19,186 nt of DNA from Selenomonadaceae bacterium (GTDB lineage: Bacteria; Bacillota; Negativicutes; Selenomonadales; Selenomonadaceae). Positions 8,324 to 15,634 of this stretch are shown piece by piece; within the stretch, counting starts at the first letter, position 1; every line of letters begins with the position of its first letter. Position numbers and translations under genes: made by a program. The notes under the pieces were generated by a model. That model was not told where the DNA came from. It did no database searches and saw only the letters and a list, made by a program, of their open reading frames with translations. The stretch covers positions 1 through 19,186 of the forward strand of contig JAFTEG010000183.1 of NCBI GenBank assembly GCA_017453765.1, written 5' to 3'.

Positions 8324-8908
8324 ATGCTGAACGACGCAATTTATTATAAATCTTACGAAACTATTGGAGGTGAAAAATTTATGGCGGCCGCCGCAGCAAA
8401 TCCTTTACACGGCAGGCTTTTATTTAAACTTGCAAGGGTATTGGATGATTATACTTTTGACCATAAAAATGGTTATGTCTTTACCGATAATGTAGATGTA
8501 TACTTGCCGGACGGAAATCTTTTCAGACCGGATTTAACTGTTGTAACGAAAGAAACCGCAGGCATTATCAACTGGAAAAAAGCTATTTTCGGCGTACCCG
8601 ACATGGTTGTTGAGGTGCTTTCACCTTCTACGCGCGTAAGAGATTTAACCGTAAAAAAAGACGCCTACGAATCAAACGGCGTCAAGGAATATTGGATTGT
8701 AGATCCCTACATGAAATCGGTGGACGTTTACATTTTGCAAGACGGCAAGTACAAGCTTGACGGCTCTTATACAAAGTTCAGCGATTATGATTGGAAAAAT
8801 TTAAGCGACGAAGAAAAAGCTGCCGCAAAATTTGAAATTAAAGTCTCAATCTTCGATGACTTAGTTGTAAAGATTGATGATATTTTTTCTTGGGATTATG
8901 ATGATTAA
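8324..8908 (+). CDS. Uma2-family (DUF820) PD-(D/E)XK endonuclease-like protein, copy 1
   Basis: This 194-residue protein shows the Uma2 order: YETIGGEKFMAAAA, H34 shortly after, LPDGNLFRPDLTVV, GVPDMVVEVLSPSTRVRDL and YESNGVKEYWIVDP. The conserved Asp, the E-x-L-S motif and the later lysines match the nuclease fold. The family is often multi-copy, and its true substrate is not settled. The ATG follows AAGGTGA. A second ribosome-like GGAGGTGA inside the gene, before an internal ATG at 8381, is more likely a by-product of the conserved G-G-E codons, because the residues before it belong to the domain. Two close relatives lie at 13821 and 14428. The gene ends in a 20-bp tandem repeat. Confidence 0.88.
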   Translation: MLNDAIYYKSYETIGGEKFMAAAAANPLHGRLLFKLARVLDDYTFDHKNGYVFTDNVDVYLPDGNLFRPDLTVVTKETAGIINWKKAIFGVPDMVVEVLSPSTRVRDLTVKKDAYESNGVKEYWIVDPYMKSVDVYILQDGKYKLDGSYTKFSDYDWKNLSDEEKAAAKFEIKVSIFDDLVVKIDDIFSWDYDD

Positions 8909-8950
8909 AATTGGATTATGATGAGTAAAATTGGATTATGATGAGTAAGG
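8891..8950. repeat. Three perfect-length 20-bp tandem repeats
   Basis: Copies at 8891-8910, 8911-8930 and 8931-8950 read (T/T)(G/T)GGATTATGATGAGTAA with only a few changes. The first holds the Uma2 stop codon. The third holds ATG codons and the AAGGA that serves the glycosyltransferase start. Confidence 0.9.
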
Positions 8951-8958
8951 ATGTTGTT

Positions 8959-11358
8959 ATGAAAAAGACGCCGTATTTTTCGGTGATAGTGCCGATGTAC
9001 AACGTGCAACGCTACATAAAGCTTTGCATTGACAGTATTTTAAATCAGACTTTTAAAGACTTTGAAATTATAATAGTGGACGACGCCTCTACGGACGATT
9101 CATATAAAATTTGCAACGAACGCTACGGCGATAATGAAAAAGTTCGTATTATTCGACAAGAAAAAAATCAAGGTCAAGGTCCCGCGCGAAACAATGGTAT
9201 TGCAAATGCTCTCGGCAAGTACATTTATTTTCTTGACAGCGACGATTTAATAATGGTTGATACTCTTGAAAAAATTCATGAAGTTGCCGAAAAAACCGAT
9301 GCCGACGTCATACGTGCCGCCGGATACTTTGTCACGTATCAAGATGACGACAAGCCCATTGAAGTCAGCAAAATGAAAAAAATTTGGGACAGGTATAACA
9401 CGGAAGGATTTTTAAAAGAGGATAAATATTATCGCCTCGTGGAGCATTATCATAATCACGGCAATTTTACGACGGTATGGCTTTGTTGTTACAAGAGGGA
9501 ATTTTTAAAAAGACATTCAATTAAGTTTGAAGCGATAATCTCTGAAGATGAACTTTTCACGATTGAAATTTATTGTTACGCCGAAAAATATTACGTAATG
9601 CACAATTCCTTTTACGTTTACCGCAGACACAGCGGCACTACCATGACGAACTACAACTACAACAGAATAAAGCGAGCCTTTAAAGCCGTGTTGACTATGG
9701 CGAGTAAACTTGAAAGAGCCTTGCCGAACGTTAAGCAGTTTGCCGAAGATAAGATTAAGCGAAATATTTTTATTGAAAGACTTTTGTCCGGCACGATTGA
9801 AACGCATATCAGACCGTTTTATGATAAACTTAATGATGAATTGGACAGCACGGTAAATGCAGCATTGTTACCGACATTCGGTAAAAGTACCGGTCAGGCA
9901 AAATATATTTTTGACATTTTAAATTCCACATACAAAAAAAATTATGAACTTAAACGCGAAAATTCGCGGCTTGAAGATCAACTGAAACGTCTCAATCGAC
10001 TTATAGACCTTTACATGTGGGAAAATGAACGCTTAGAAAATATGTTTAACGAAATGACGCGCGTCAAAGAGAGTATGACTCGACCTTTTGACAATCTCTG
10101 TCATGAAAGTTACGAACACTTCTACAACCTTTCGCGCGTTTTGTTGAAGAAAAATTACACAGACTTAATGGAGCGCGTCTTTCGGACAACGGTAGAAAAA
10201 ATTCGGCGCAAAGATAAAATAAAAGTTGCCTTCGTTACCGACAACGCGGCGATGTGGTGCGGCGACGAACTTTATAATTACTTTGCCGAACATGAACGCT
10301 TTGAAGCTACGGTTTTTTTATGTTTAAATCAAACAGAACTTTCATTTGGTAACGTTCAAAAAGATTTTCGGCACGGTGTTGAGCAATTTAAATCGCGCGG
10401 CATAAACGTTATCGGTATTGATAATCTCAATACGCCGATTGAAAAACAGGACATTATAATTTTTTTGCGTCCATATCTTAATCATTATCCCCGTGCATTT
10501 CATTTATACTCACTTACGCCGGACACTTTGTTGGTGAATATCCCCTACTCATTTCATGTATCTGATTGGACTTACGTAACCGGTACCTCGAATACGCCAT
10601 TTAACGTTTTGTGGAAATATTTTTTTGACACTCAAGAACATATGGAGTCTTATAAAAAAAGTTGCGATATACCGGTTAAATCCTATTACAGCGGTTATCC
10701 GAGATTGGACAGCTTTTTTGACAAAGAGACGAAATTTAATTTTGAATGGAAAATGGCGCGTCCAGATGCAGTGAAAATTATTTACGCGCCGCATTGGACG
10801 ATTGATGATCGCGGTGTCAAGTACTCAACCTTCCGATACAATTATAAGTTTTTCTACGAATACGCCAAAGCGCACCCTGAGACTTCTTGGATTATCAAGC
10901 CTCACCCGCACCTTTTCGCGGCGGCGGTTACGTCCGGTTTATTCCCTTCCGACAAGGCGTTTGAAGAATATTTAAAGGCGTGGGATGATTTACCGAATGC
11001 AAAGCTTGTAACCGGCGCTTACTTCCTCGATATTTTTGCAACGTCAGACGGTATGATTTTGGACAGCGGGTCTTTTATCGGCGAATATCAGTATACGCAT
11101 AAGCCGATGATATTTTTAACGCGAGAGACGCAAAAATTTAATGATTTAAGCAATGAATTGATGAAGGTTGTTTATCGTGTTGACGGCAAGGATTTAAACG
11201 GTATAGAGGGGCTGATTCAAAAGATTTTTATTGACGGCAAGGACGAAATGTACGATGAACGCCGAAATTTTTTTGATAAGTACTGCAATTACGTGAAGGA
11301 TAACGGTATGACTGCAAGCGAATATATTTTTAAAACCATTTCGCAAGAGTTGCTTTAA
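8959..11358 (+). CDS. Fused GT2 glycosyltransferase and CDP-glycerol glycerophosphotransferase-like protein
   Basis: From the ATG at 8959 (AAGGA seven bases upstream) the protein has 799 residues; in-frame ATGs at 8938 and 8941 are alternatives. Residues about 5-105 form a GT2 domain: SVIVPMYN, VDDAST at 41-46, the QGPARNNGI signature and FLDSDD. A charged helical stretch near 315-370 looks like a coiled-coil linker. The C-terminal half resembles TagB/TagF: IIYAPHW near 600, WIIKPHPH near 637, and ATSDGMILDSGSF near 690, followed by KPMIFL. The likely job is to add a sugar and then a phosphoalditol to a surface polymer at the cytoplasmic membrane face. The nearby tagD supports glycerol phosphate as the donated group. 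The domains are clear; the exact acceptor and polymer are inference. Confidence 0.88.
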   Translation: MKKTPYFSVIVPMYNVQRYIKLCIDSILNQTFKDFEIIIVDDASTDDSYKICNERYGDNEKVRIIRQEKNQGQGPARNNGIANALGKYIYFLDSDDLIMVDTLEKIHEVAEKTDADVIRAAGYFVTYQDDDKPIEVSKMKKIWDRYNTEGFLKEDKYYRLVEHYHNHGNFTTVWLCCYKREFLKRHSIKFEAIISEDELFTIEIYCYAEKYYVMHNSFYVYRRHSGTTMTNYNYNRIKRAFKAVLTMASKLERALPNVKQFAEDKIKRNIFIERLLSGTIETHIRPFYDKLNDELDSTVNAALLPTFGKSTGQAKYIFDILNSTYKKNYELKRENSRLEDQLKRLNRLIDLYMWENERLENMFNEMTRVKESMTRPFDNLCHESYEHFYNLSRVLLKKNYTDLMERVFRTTVEKIRRKDKIKVAFVTDNAAMWCGDELYNYFAEHERFEATVFLCLNQTELSFGNVQKDFRHGVEQFKSRGINVIGIDNLNTPIEKQDIIIFLRPYLNHYPRAFHLYSLTPDTLLVNIPYSFHVSDWTYVTGTSNTPFNVLWKYFFDTQEHMESYKKSCDIPVKSYYSGYPRLDSFFDKETKFNFEWKMARPDAVKIIYAPHWTIDDRGVKYSTFRYNYKFFYEYAKAHPETSWIIKPHPHLFAAAVTSGLFPSDKAFEEYLKAWDDLPNAKLVTGAYFLDIFATSDGMILDSGSFIGEYQYTHKPMIFLTRETQKFNDLSNELMKVVYRVDGKDLNGIEGLIQKIFIDGKDEMYDERRNFFDKYCNYVKDNGMTASEYIFKTISQELL

Positions 11359-11405
11359 CCGGTAACTTTAATACCGTATAAATTTTTAGCATATGTAAAG
11401 TTTTA

Positions 11406-11607
11406 GGGCGTGTTTGTAAATTCAGATTTGAAAAAGTTGCAAATTTCGTAAACGTTGCAATTATGGCGGGGCGCGCAAGGACGCGCGCCCGTCCGCGCAA
11501 GCGACGTGATGTCGCTTCTGCGGACATGTTTTCTTTGCTACTTTCTTTTGCGCCAAAAGAAAGTAGGTAAAAAAAAATTTATAAAGTTTGATTTTACAAA
11601 CATCCTC
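11406..11607. mobile_element. MITE-like element with terminal inverted repeats and TA flanks
   Basis: The left end GGGCGTGTTTGTAAATTCA (11406-11424) and the right end, read in reverse (GAGGATGTTTGTAAAATCA), match at most positions. TA lies on both outer sides (11404-11405 and 11608-11609), as expected for an IS5-type target duplication. The 202-bp interior has no gene but holds three strong hairpins: GGGCGCGC with GCGCGCCC; GTCCGC plus AAGCGAC with GTCGCTT plus GCGGAC; and a perfect 13-bp stem at 11538-11550 with 11554-11566. A related end lies at 13136. Non-autonomous element status is inferred. Confidence 0.65.
11538..11566. terminator. Perfect 13-bp hairpin inside the MITE-like element
   Basis: CTACTTTCTTTTG pairs completely with CAAAAGAAAGTAG across a three-base loop (CGC). 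An A-rich run follows on this strand and T-rich sequence precedes it, so it could terminate transcription, most plausibly on the minus strand. It may also be only part of the element's fold. Confidence 0.4.
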
Positions 11608-11637
11608 TAGCTTATGTAATTTTTTGAAAGGATTATT

Positions 11638-12066
11638 ATGGTTATAGGCTACACTACCGGCGTTTACGACCTTTTTCATATCGGTCACCTTAATTTGCTG
11701 AAAAACGCCAAAGGACTTTGTGACAAACTCATTGTCGGCGTGACGATTGACGCGCTTGTTCAATACAAACACAAAAAGGCGGTCATTCCCTTTGAAGAGC
11801 GTATCGAAATTGTACGCAGTATAAAGTATGTTGATGCCGCCATTCCGCAAGAGAGTTTGGATAAATTTGAAATGTGGGAGAAACTTCATTTCGACGTGCT
11901 TTTTGTCGGTGACGATTGGTATAAGTCGGAGCGCTGGGAAGAATTGGAAAGGAAATTTAAAACCGTCGGCGTTCGCGTCGTTTACTTTCCGTACACAAAG
12001 AATACCAGCTCCACACTTCTCAATCAGACATTGAGAGCATTGCGGGAGGGCGCAATTAATGGTTGA
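11638..12066 (+). CDS. tagD: Glycerol-3-phosphate cytidylyltransferase
   Basis: TagD makes CDP-glycerol from CTP and glycerol-3-phosphate. The 142-residue protein starts IGYTTGVYDLFHIGHLNLL, with the nucleotidyltransferase HxGH motif at 14-17. KLIVGVTID, FEERIEIVRSIKYVD and VLFVGDDWYKSERWE follow, all family hallmarks. The C-terminal signature is slightly divergent (NTSSTLL where RTxGIST is usual). The ATG has AAAGGA upstream. It overlaps the next gene by eight bases, so the two are coupled. The MITE-like element lies just upstream and may separate it from the fused transferase transcript. CDP-glycerol would feed the TagF-like half of that transferase. CDP-ribitol or another alditol cannot be excluded. 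Confidence 0.9.
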   Translation: MVIGYTTGVYDLFHIGHLNLLKNAKGLCDKLIVGVTIDALVQYKHKKAVIPFEERIEIVRSIKYVDAAIPQESLDKFEMWEKLHFDVLFVGDDWYKSERWEELERKFKTVGVRVVYFPYTKNTSSTLLNQTLRALREGAING

Positions 12067-13090
12067 CAAAAATTTTTGTATGAGTTCATATTTAATGTAT
12101 CGTTATGTTTACGATTCACAAAAAAATTTCGGTCTGCCGATTAGAAATGTAAACTTGGATTTTGAGCGCACTCCCATAAAGACGGCTGATGAATTGCTTG
12201 ATTGTCTTAAAATGCAGGTTGAAAATGCCACGAAAGACGGAAAGGCGGCGCTTGCATTAAGCGGCGGTATTGACTCTGCAATTTTGGCAAAATTTATGCC
12301 GCGAGGTGCTAAAGCCTATACTTTTCGTTGCCTTGTAGCCGGTAAAAAAGTTGTGGACGAATCCGAGCGCGCCGCGCACTTTGCCGAATTATGCGGGCTT
12401 AAACATACTGTGGTGGACATATACTGGGAAGATGTTGACTCCGTTGCAGATGAATTGATGTTGCACAAAGGCGCTCCCATTCATTCCATTGAAACGCAAA
12501 TTTATATTGCGGCGAAAAAGGTTTTGGCAGACGGCTATCAAAAGTTTATATTTGGCGAAAACGCCGATATAATTTTCGGCGGCATGGACGGTCTTTTGTC
12601 TAAAGATTGGCTTTTTGGCGAATTTGTAGACAGATATTCATACATCATGCCGTACAAAGTTTTAAAAGCTCCTCAAATGCCGCTTGAACCTTTTAAAGAA
12701 TTTGAAGTCGACGGACACATTGACGGACATAATTTTATAAATAAATATTTTAAACAAGAGTCATTGGGCAGTTATGTAAATGCCTGCCAAACTGCGGGGA
12801 TTGAGTTTATTGCGCCGTACGCCATGACATATTTGGCAGAGCCGATTGACTACGCAAGAATACGCGCCGGCGATTCAAAATACGTTGTACGCGAGGTCTT
12901 CAAAAAACTTTTTCCGAATGAAGATATTGCGCCTAAAACGCCGATGCCGCGTCCTGTCAATGAATGGTTTGAAAATTGGAAAGGTCCCGTACGCGCAGAA
13001 TTTATTCCGCATTGCACGGATAAAATGACCGGCAATCAAAAGTGGATGGTGTATTGTCTCGAAAGATTTTTGAATTTGCAAGATTTTTAA
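12059..13090 (+). CDS. Asparagine-synthase-like (AsnB C-terminal type) amidotransferase without glutaminase domain
   Basis: This 343-residue protein holds the ATP-pyrophosphatase half of asparagine synthetase. The PP-loop is ALSGGIDSA (S68-S73), followed by HTVVDIYWED and FIFGENADIIFGGMDGLL near 163-180, and by SKYVVREVFKKLFP, which corresponds to the usual KxxLR region. The N-terminal glutamine-hydrolysing domain with its leading Cys is missing, so it would use free ammonia or a partner. The ATG overlaps the tagD stop by eight bases, with GGGAGGG upstream. Proteins of this type occur in surface-polysaccharide loci and may amidate a carboxyl-bearing sugar or alditol derivative. The ATPase domain is seen; the substrate is inference. 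Confidence 0.82.
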   Translation: MVDKNFCMSSYLMYRYVYDSQKNFGLPIRNVNLDFERTPIKTADELLDCLKMQVENATKDGKAALALSGGIDSAILAKFMPRGAKAYTFRCLVAGKKVVDESERAAHFAELCGLKHTVVDIYWEDVDSVADELMLHKGAPIHSIETQIYIAAKKVLADGYQKFIFGENADIIFGGMDGLLSKDWLFGEFVDRYSYIMPYKVLKAPQMPLEPFKEFEVDGHIDGHNFINKYFKQESLGSYVNACQTAGIEFIAPYAMTYLAEPIDYARIRAGDSKYVVREVFKKLFPNEDIAPKTPMPRPVNEWFENWKGPVRAEFIPHCTDKMTGNQKWMVYCLERFLNLQDF

Positions 13091-13135
13091 ATTTGCTTAT
13101 TCAGTGAAAAAATCTTAGGCAATTATGATAGGTTA

Positions 13136-13154
13136 GGGCTTGTTTATAAATTCA
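13136..13154. mobile_element. Lone terminal repeat related to the MITE-like element
   Basis: GGGCTTGTTTATAAATTCA matches the left end at 11406-11424 at 17 of 19 positions and also has TA immediately before it. No matching right end was found downstream. It is probably the relic of a partly deleted element at the edge of the scrambled pseudogene. Confidence 0.5.
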
Positions 13155-13245
13155 AAATAAAAAATAAAAAAAAGACGGCACGGCTGTCCCTGAGCTGCGG
13201 TTCACCACGTCGGAAATTCCGTAACATTTTTACGTACGCAAAAGT

Positions 13246-13329
13246 TAAAACATTTTCCCAACCTTCAAGACAAGCAACGGCAATGGCGTCAATTTCAGGG
13301 TGTTTTTGAAACGCTTTAAGTGTATAACA
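13246..13329 (-). pseudogene. Fragment of IspD/TarI-type cytidylyltransferase (N-terminal third, inverted)
   Basis: The minus strand encodes TLKAFQKHPEIDAIAV then CLEGWENVL, a segment characteristic of the IspD/TarI family just after the substrate-binding N-terminus. No start codon or upstream GxGxR motif is present, and the frame stops before the fragment. It lies head to head with the C-terminal fragment at 13330. The gene has therefore suffered an inversion and a deletion of its middle. A TarI-like role (CDP-ribitol) is guessed from the neighbouring TagD and TagF-like genes. Confidence 0.7.
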
Positions 13330-13781
13330 GATTCAATCGGTTCACATACGCTGATGTTGGAATTTGGAGAGCCGGTTTATCTTTATCCCGGTTCGGAAAA
13401 AAATTTTAAGATAACTACTAGTCAATAACCCGCCGCCTATAGAGGCGGGAGCTTGAAAAGCTCTAATTGACTAGCCTAAGTCTTTACTGACTACGTTATT
13501 ATCGTTATCACACCTACGAATGATGCTCTAGTTTGTAGCTCTGTGCAGGCTCTGTAAACAGTTCTGAGGGGTAGGAACAGTCAACCTGAAGTGACCGATT
13601 ACGGCAAGCGATTATAACATTGGCGAAGGGCAACAAACTCCGGAAACGGAGGGGCAGGACTTGCGAGTACCTGTCACCGGCGATTCCTCCCCCACTTGCA
13701 GAAGTGGGGGAATACTCGCCGATTTTGGTTGAAATTTTTAAATCTTTATTGGAGAATCAAAAACCCAAATGGCTTAAATGA
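13330..13781 (+). pseudogene. C-terminal fragment of IspD/TarI-type cytidylyltransferase, split by an RNA element
   Basis: Bases 13330-13419 encode DSIGSHTLMLEFGEP then VYLYPGSEKNFKITT, the typical end-of-domain motif of IspD/TarI proteins. The frame then runs into the structured element and stops at 13426. Beyond the element, 13728-13781 encodes VEIFKSLLENQKPKWLK and a stop, which reads naturally as the missing last residues after ITT. The element has therefore inserted between these two pieces. The middle and N-terminus are absent here and in part inverted at 13246-13329. Confidence 0.75.
13417..13720 (+). ncRNA. HEARO-like RNA element (candidate IscB-type omega-RNA) without its protein gene
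   Basis: About 300 bases without an ORF show dense conserved-looking structure. CTAGTCAAT (13418-13426) pairs perfectly with ATTGACTAG (13466-13474). It encloses two hairpins: CCCGCC with GGCGGG (13429-13449) and AGCTT-GAA-AAGCT (13450-13462). Further on is CTCCG-GAAA-CGGAG (13638-13651), a GNRA tetraloop. A final hairpin, CCCCCACTT-GCAG-AAGTGGGGG (13689-13710), lies within GGCGA and TCGCC (13679-13720). The layout and the IS200/IS605-like end hairpins fit HEARO RNAs, now known as IscB guide RNAs. I recall this family rather than having tested it. No iscB, tnpB or tnpA is present in the window. Group II-type or IS605 end relics are the alternatives. Confidence 0.6.
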
Positions 13782-13820
13782 AAAGTCTTTTTGAAATCTT
13801 GTCGAAGGGAGATGAGCTGA

Positions 13821-14399
13821 ATGATTAATGACGTGCTTTTCTACGCGCCTTACGAAATTATCGAGGGGGAAAAAATTATGTCGGCTATGGCGTTTCTCAA
13901 TCATAGCGGAATAATAATGCGATTAAGTTCACGAATTTTTAACTACGTAGATTTGAATCAGTGCGGCTATGTTTTTACTGATAACATAGATGTATATTTG
14001 CCGGACGGAAATCTTTTCAGACCGGACGTGACTGTTATCACGAAGGAAAATGCCGGCATATTAAATTGGAAAGGCGCCGTTCGCGGCGTACCGGATATGG
14101 TTGTTGAGGTGCTCTCCCGCTCGACGCGTAAAAATGACTTGACCATAAAAAAGGACGCGTACGAATCAAACGGCGTCAAAGAATATTGGATTATCGACCC
14201 TTTGGCTAAGGCAGTTGACGTTTACATTTTGCGTGACGGCAAATTTATACTTGATGAGTCATATTTTAAATGCAGTCCTGATGAATTGGAACTAATGAGC
14301 GAAGAAGAAAAAAACGCGTTAAAATCTGAAATTAAAGTTTCAATTTTTGACGATTTATTTATCAAGGTTGATGACATTTTCGGTTGGATTAAGGATTAA
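13821..14399 (+). CDS. Uma2-family (DUF820) PD-(D/E)XK endonuclease-like protein, copy 2
   Basis: This 192-residue relative of the protein at 8324 shows the same motif order: YEIIEGEKIMSAMA, LPDGNLFRPDVTVI, GVPDMVVEVLSRSTRKNDL with its E-x-L-S, and YESNGVKEYWIIDP. Its leader AAGGGAGATGAGCTGA, directly before the ATG, is repeated exactly before the next gene, so the two arose by tandem duplication. The N-terminal fifth and the last quarter differ more than the core, which suggests diverged specificity around a conserved active site. No promoter is obvious. It begins 40 bases after the end of the cytidylyltransferase remnant. Confidence 0.87.
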   Translation: MINDVLFYAPYEIIEGEKIMSAMAFLNHSGIIMRLSSRIFNYVDLNQCGYVFTDNIDVYLPDGNLFRPDVTVITKENAGILNWKGAVRGVPDMVVEVLSRSTRKNDLTIKKDAYESNGVKEYWIIDPLAKAVDVYILRDGKFILDESYFKCSPDELELMSEEEKNALKSEIKVSIFDDLFIKVDDIFGWIKD

Positions 14400-14427
14400 A
14401 AAAATTTTCAGAAGGGAGATGAGCTGA

Positions 14428-15006
14428 ATGATTAACGACGCGCTTTTATATGAATCGTACGAAATTATCAGAGGTGAAGAATTTATGGCACCTTCAGCAG
14501 GAGCTTATCATAATAACGTTATGGGTGGACTTTATGCGTCAATACGTTTTTATCTGCGTCAGCACAAAAATGGGAATGTTTTTACAGATAGCATTGACGT
14601 TCATTTGCCGGACGGAAATCTTTTCAGACCGGATTTGACAGTTGTCACGAAAGAAAATGCCAACATAATCAACTGGAAAAAAGCTATTTTCGGCGTACCG
14701 GACATGGTTGTTGAGGTGCTGTCTAAGTCGACGCGTAACAATGACTTGACGATAAAAAAAGATATCTACGAATCAAACGGCGTCAAGGAATATTGGATTA
14801 TAGATCCTTGGGCAAAAATTGTTACGGTGTATCATTTGCGCGACGGAAAATTTCAGCTTGATGACGAATATATTTATTATGACGAAGACGAATGGGAAGA
14901 GCTTAACGATAAAGAAAAGGCGACGGCAAAGTTCGACATAAAAGTTTCAATTTTTGACGACTGCATTGTAAACATAAATGATATTTTCGACGGGATAACT
15001 TTTTGA
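14428..15006 (+). CDS. Uma2-family (DUF820) PD-(D/E)XK endonuclease-like protein, copy 3
   Basis: This is the second member of the tandem pair, 192 residues, separated from copy 2 by 28 bases. It carries YEIIRGEEFMAPSAGAYH, LPDGNLFRPDLTVV, GVPDMVVEVLSKSTRNNDL and YESNGVKEYWIIDP. The histidine after the APSA motif and the core acidic residues are all kept, so it looks intact. Its central segment (INWKKAIFGVPDMVVEVL) is closer to copy 1 than to copy 2, hinting at gene conversion among the three. The HAD gene follows within 20 bases, so they may form one transcript. Confidence 0.87.
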   Translation: MINDALLYESYEIIRGEEFMAPSAGAYHNNVMGGLYASIRFYLRQHKNGNVFTDSIDVHLPDGNLFRPDLTVVTKENANIINWKKAIFGVPDMVVEVLSKSTRNNDLTIKKDIYESNGVKEYWIIDPWAKIVTVYHLRDGKFQLDDEYIYYDEDEWEELNDKEKATAKFDIKVSIFDDCIVNINDIFDGITF

Positions 15007-15025
15007 AAAATGACGGGACAGTCTT

Positions 15026-15634
15026 TTGAAAAAATTTGCATTTGATTTGGACGGCACCGTTACAAAAGTTGAGACACTGCCGATTTTGGCAAGGGAACTC
15101 GGCATTTGCGCGCAGATGAAATTTTTAACCGAATTGACGCTTGAAGGCAAAATTCCCTTTGAAAAATCTTTCCGCCTGCGCTACGAAGTACTGAAAAAAA
15201 TTCCGTCGAAACGCATTGCCGAAATTATGGATGCGGTGGAATTGGACGAAGAGATTTTTAATTTCATTCGCGACAATAAAAATAACTGCGCGGTCGTCAC
15301 GGGAAATTTGGACTGCTGGATTTATCCCATTGCCGAAAAATTAGGCTGTGAATTTTTTTCCTCCACAAGCACGCTTAACAAAGACGGCGTACCGATTTTG
15401 ACAGAGATTTTGCGTAAAGATTTTGCCATTGCTCAGCTTAAGAAAACTTGCGAAAAAGTTATAGCGATAGGTGAAAGTTTCAATGATGTGCCGATGTTTG
15501 AGGCGGCGGACATTTCAATAGCTTACGGCGGTGTTCACAGACGGGTTGACGCCGCTTTTTTTGTTGCCGATTATGTTGTAAACGACTCGCAGACTTTGTG
15601 CCGCCTTTTAGAGGAATTAAGGATTAAGGATTAA
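15026..15634 (+). CDS. HAD-superfamily phosphatase, SerB-like
   Basis: This 202-residue HAD hydrolase has motif I DLDGT (D7, D9), motif II VVTGN (T92), a lysine near 131-139 for motif III, and IGESFNDVPMFEAADISIA near 148-166. The usual GDxxND motif reads GESFND here, with Glu replacing the first Asp, a conservative change. The helical cap between 15 and 80 resembles phosphoserine phosphatase and other HAD-IB enzymes. The start must be TTG, because the in-frame stop at 15011-15013 leaves no ATG. The ribosome site is weak (GGGA). The C-terminal LRIKD is encoded by the GGATTAA repeat. The substrate is unknown. Confidence 0.82.
   Translation: MKKFAFDLDGTVTKVETLPILARELGICAQMKFLTELTLEGKIPFEKSFRLRYEVLKKIPSKRIAEIMDAVELDEEIFNFIRDNKNNCAVVTGNLDCWIYPIAEKLGCEFFSSTSTLNKDGVPILTEILRKDFAIAQLKKTCEKVIAIGESFNDVPMFEAADISIAYGGVHRRVDAAFFVADYVVNDSQTLCRLLEELRIKD

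Noticed and set aside
8362..8383. Consensus ribosome site GGAGGTGA and ATG inside the first Uma2 gene
   Set aside because: The codons encode the conserved G-G-E of the family, and the upstream residues belong to the domain in all three copies. A shorter product is therefore unlikely.
11461..12069. Open minus-strand frame of 202 codons opposite tagD
   Set aside because: It lies antisense to a well-supported tagD, has no family resemblance, and extends into the MITE-like hairpins, so it is a chance frame.
13091..13820. A transposase gene in the long gap
   Set aside because: No frame of useful length or transposase motif is present; only element ends, the pseudogene pieces and the structured RNA are seen.
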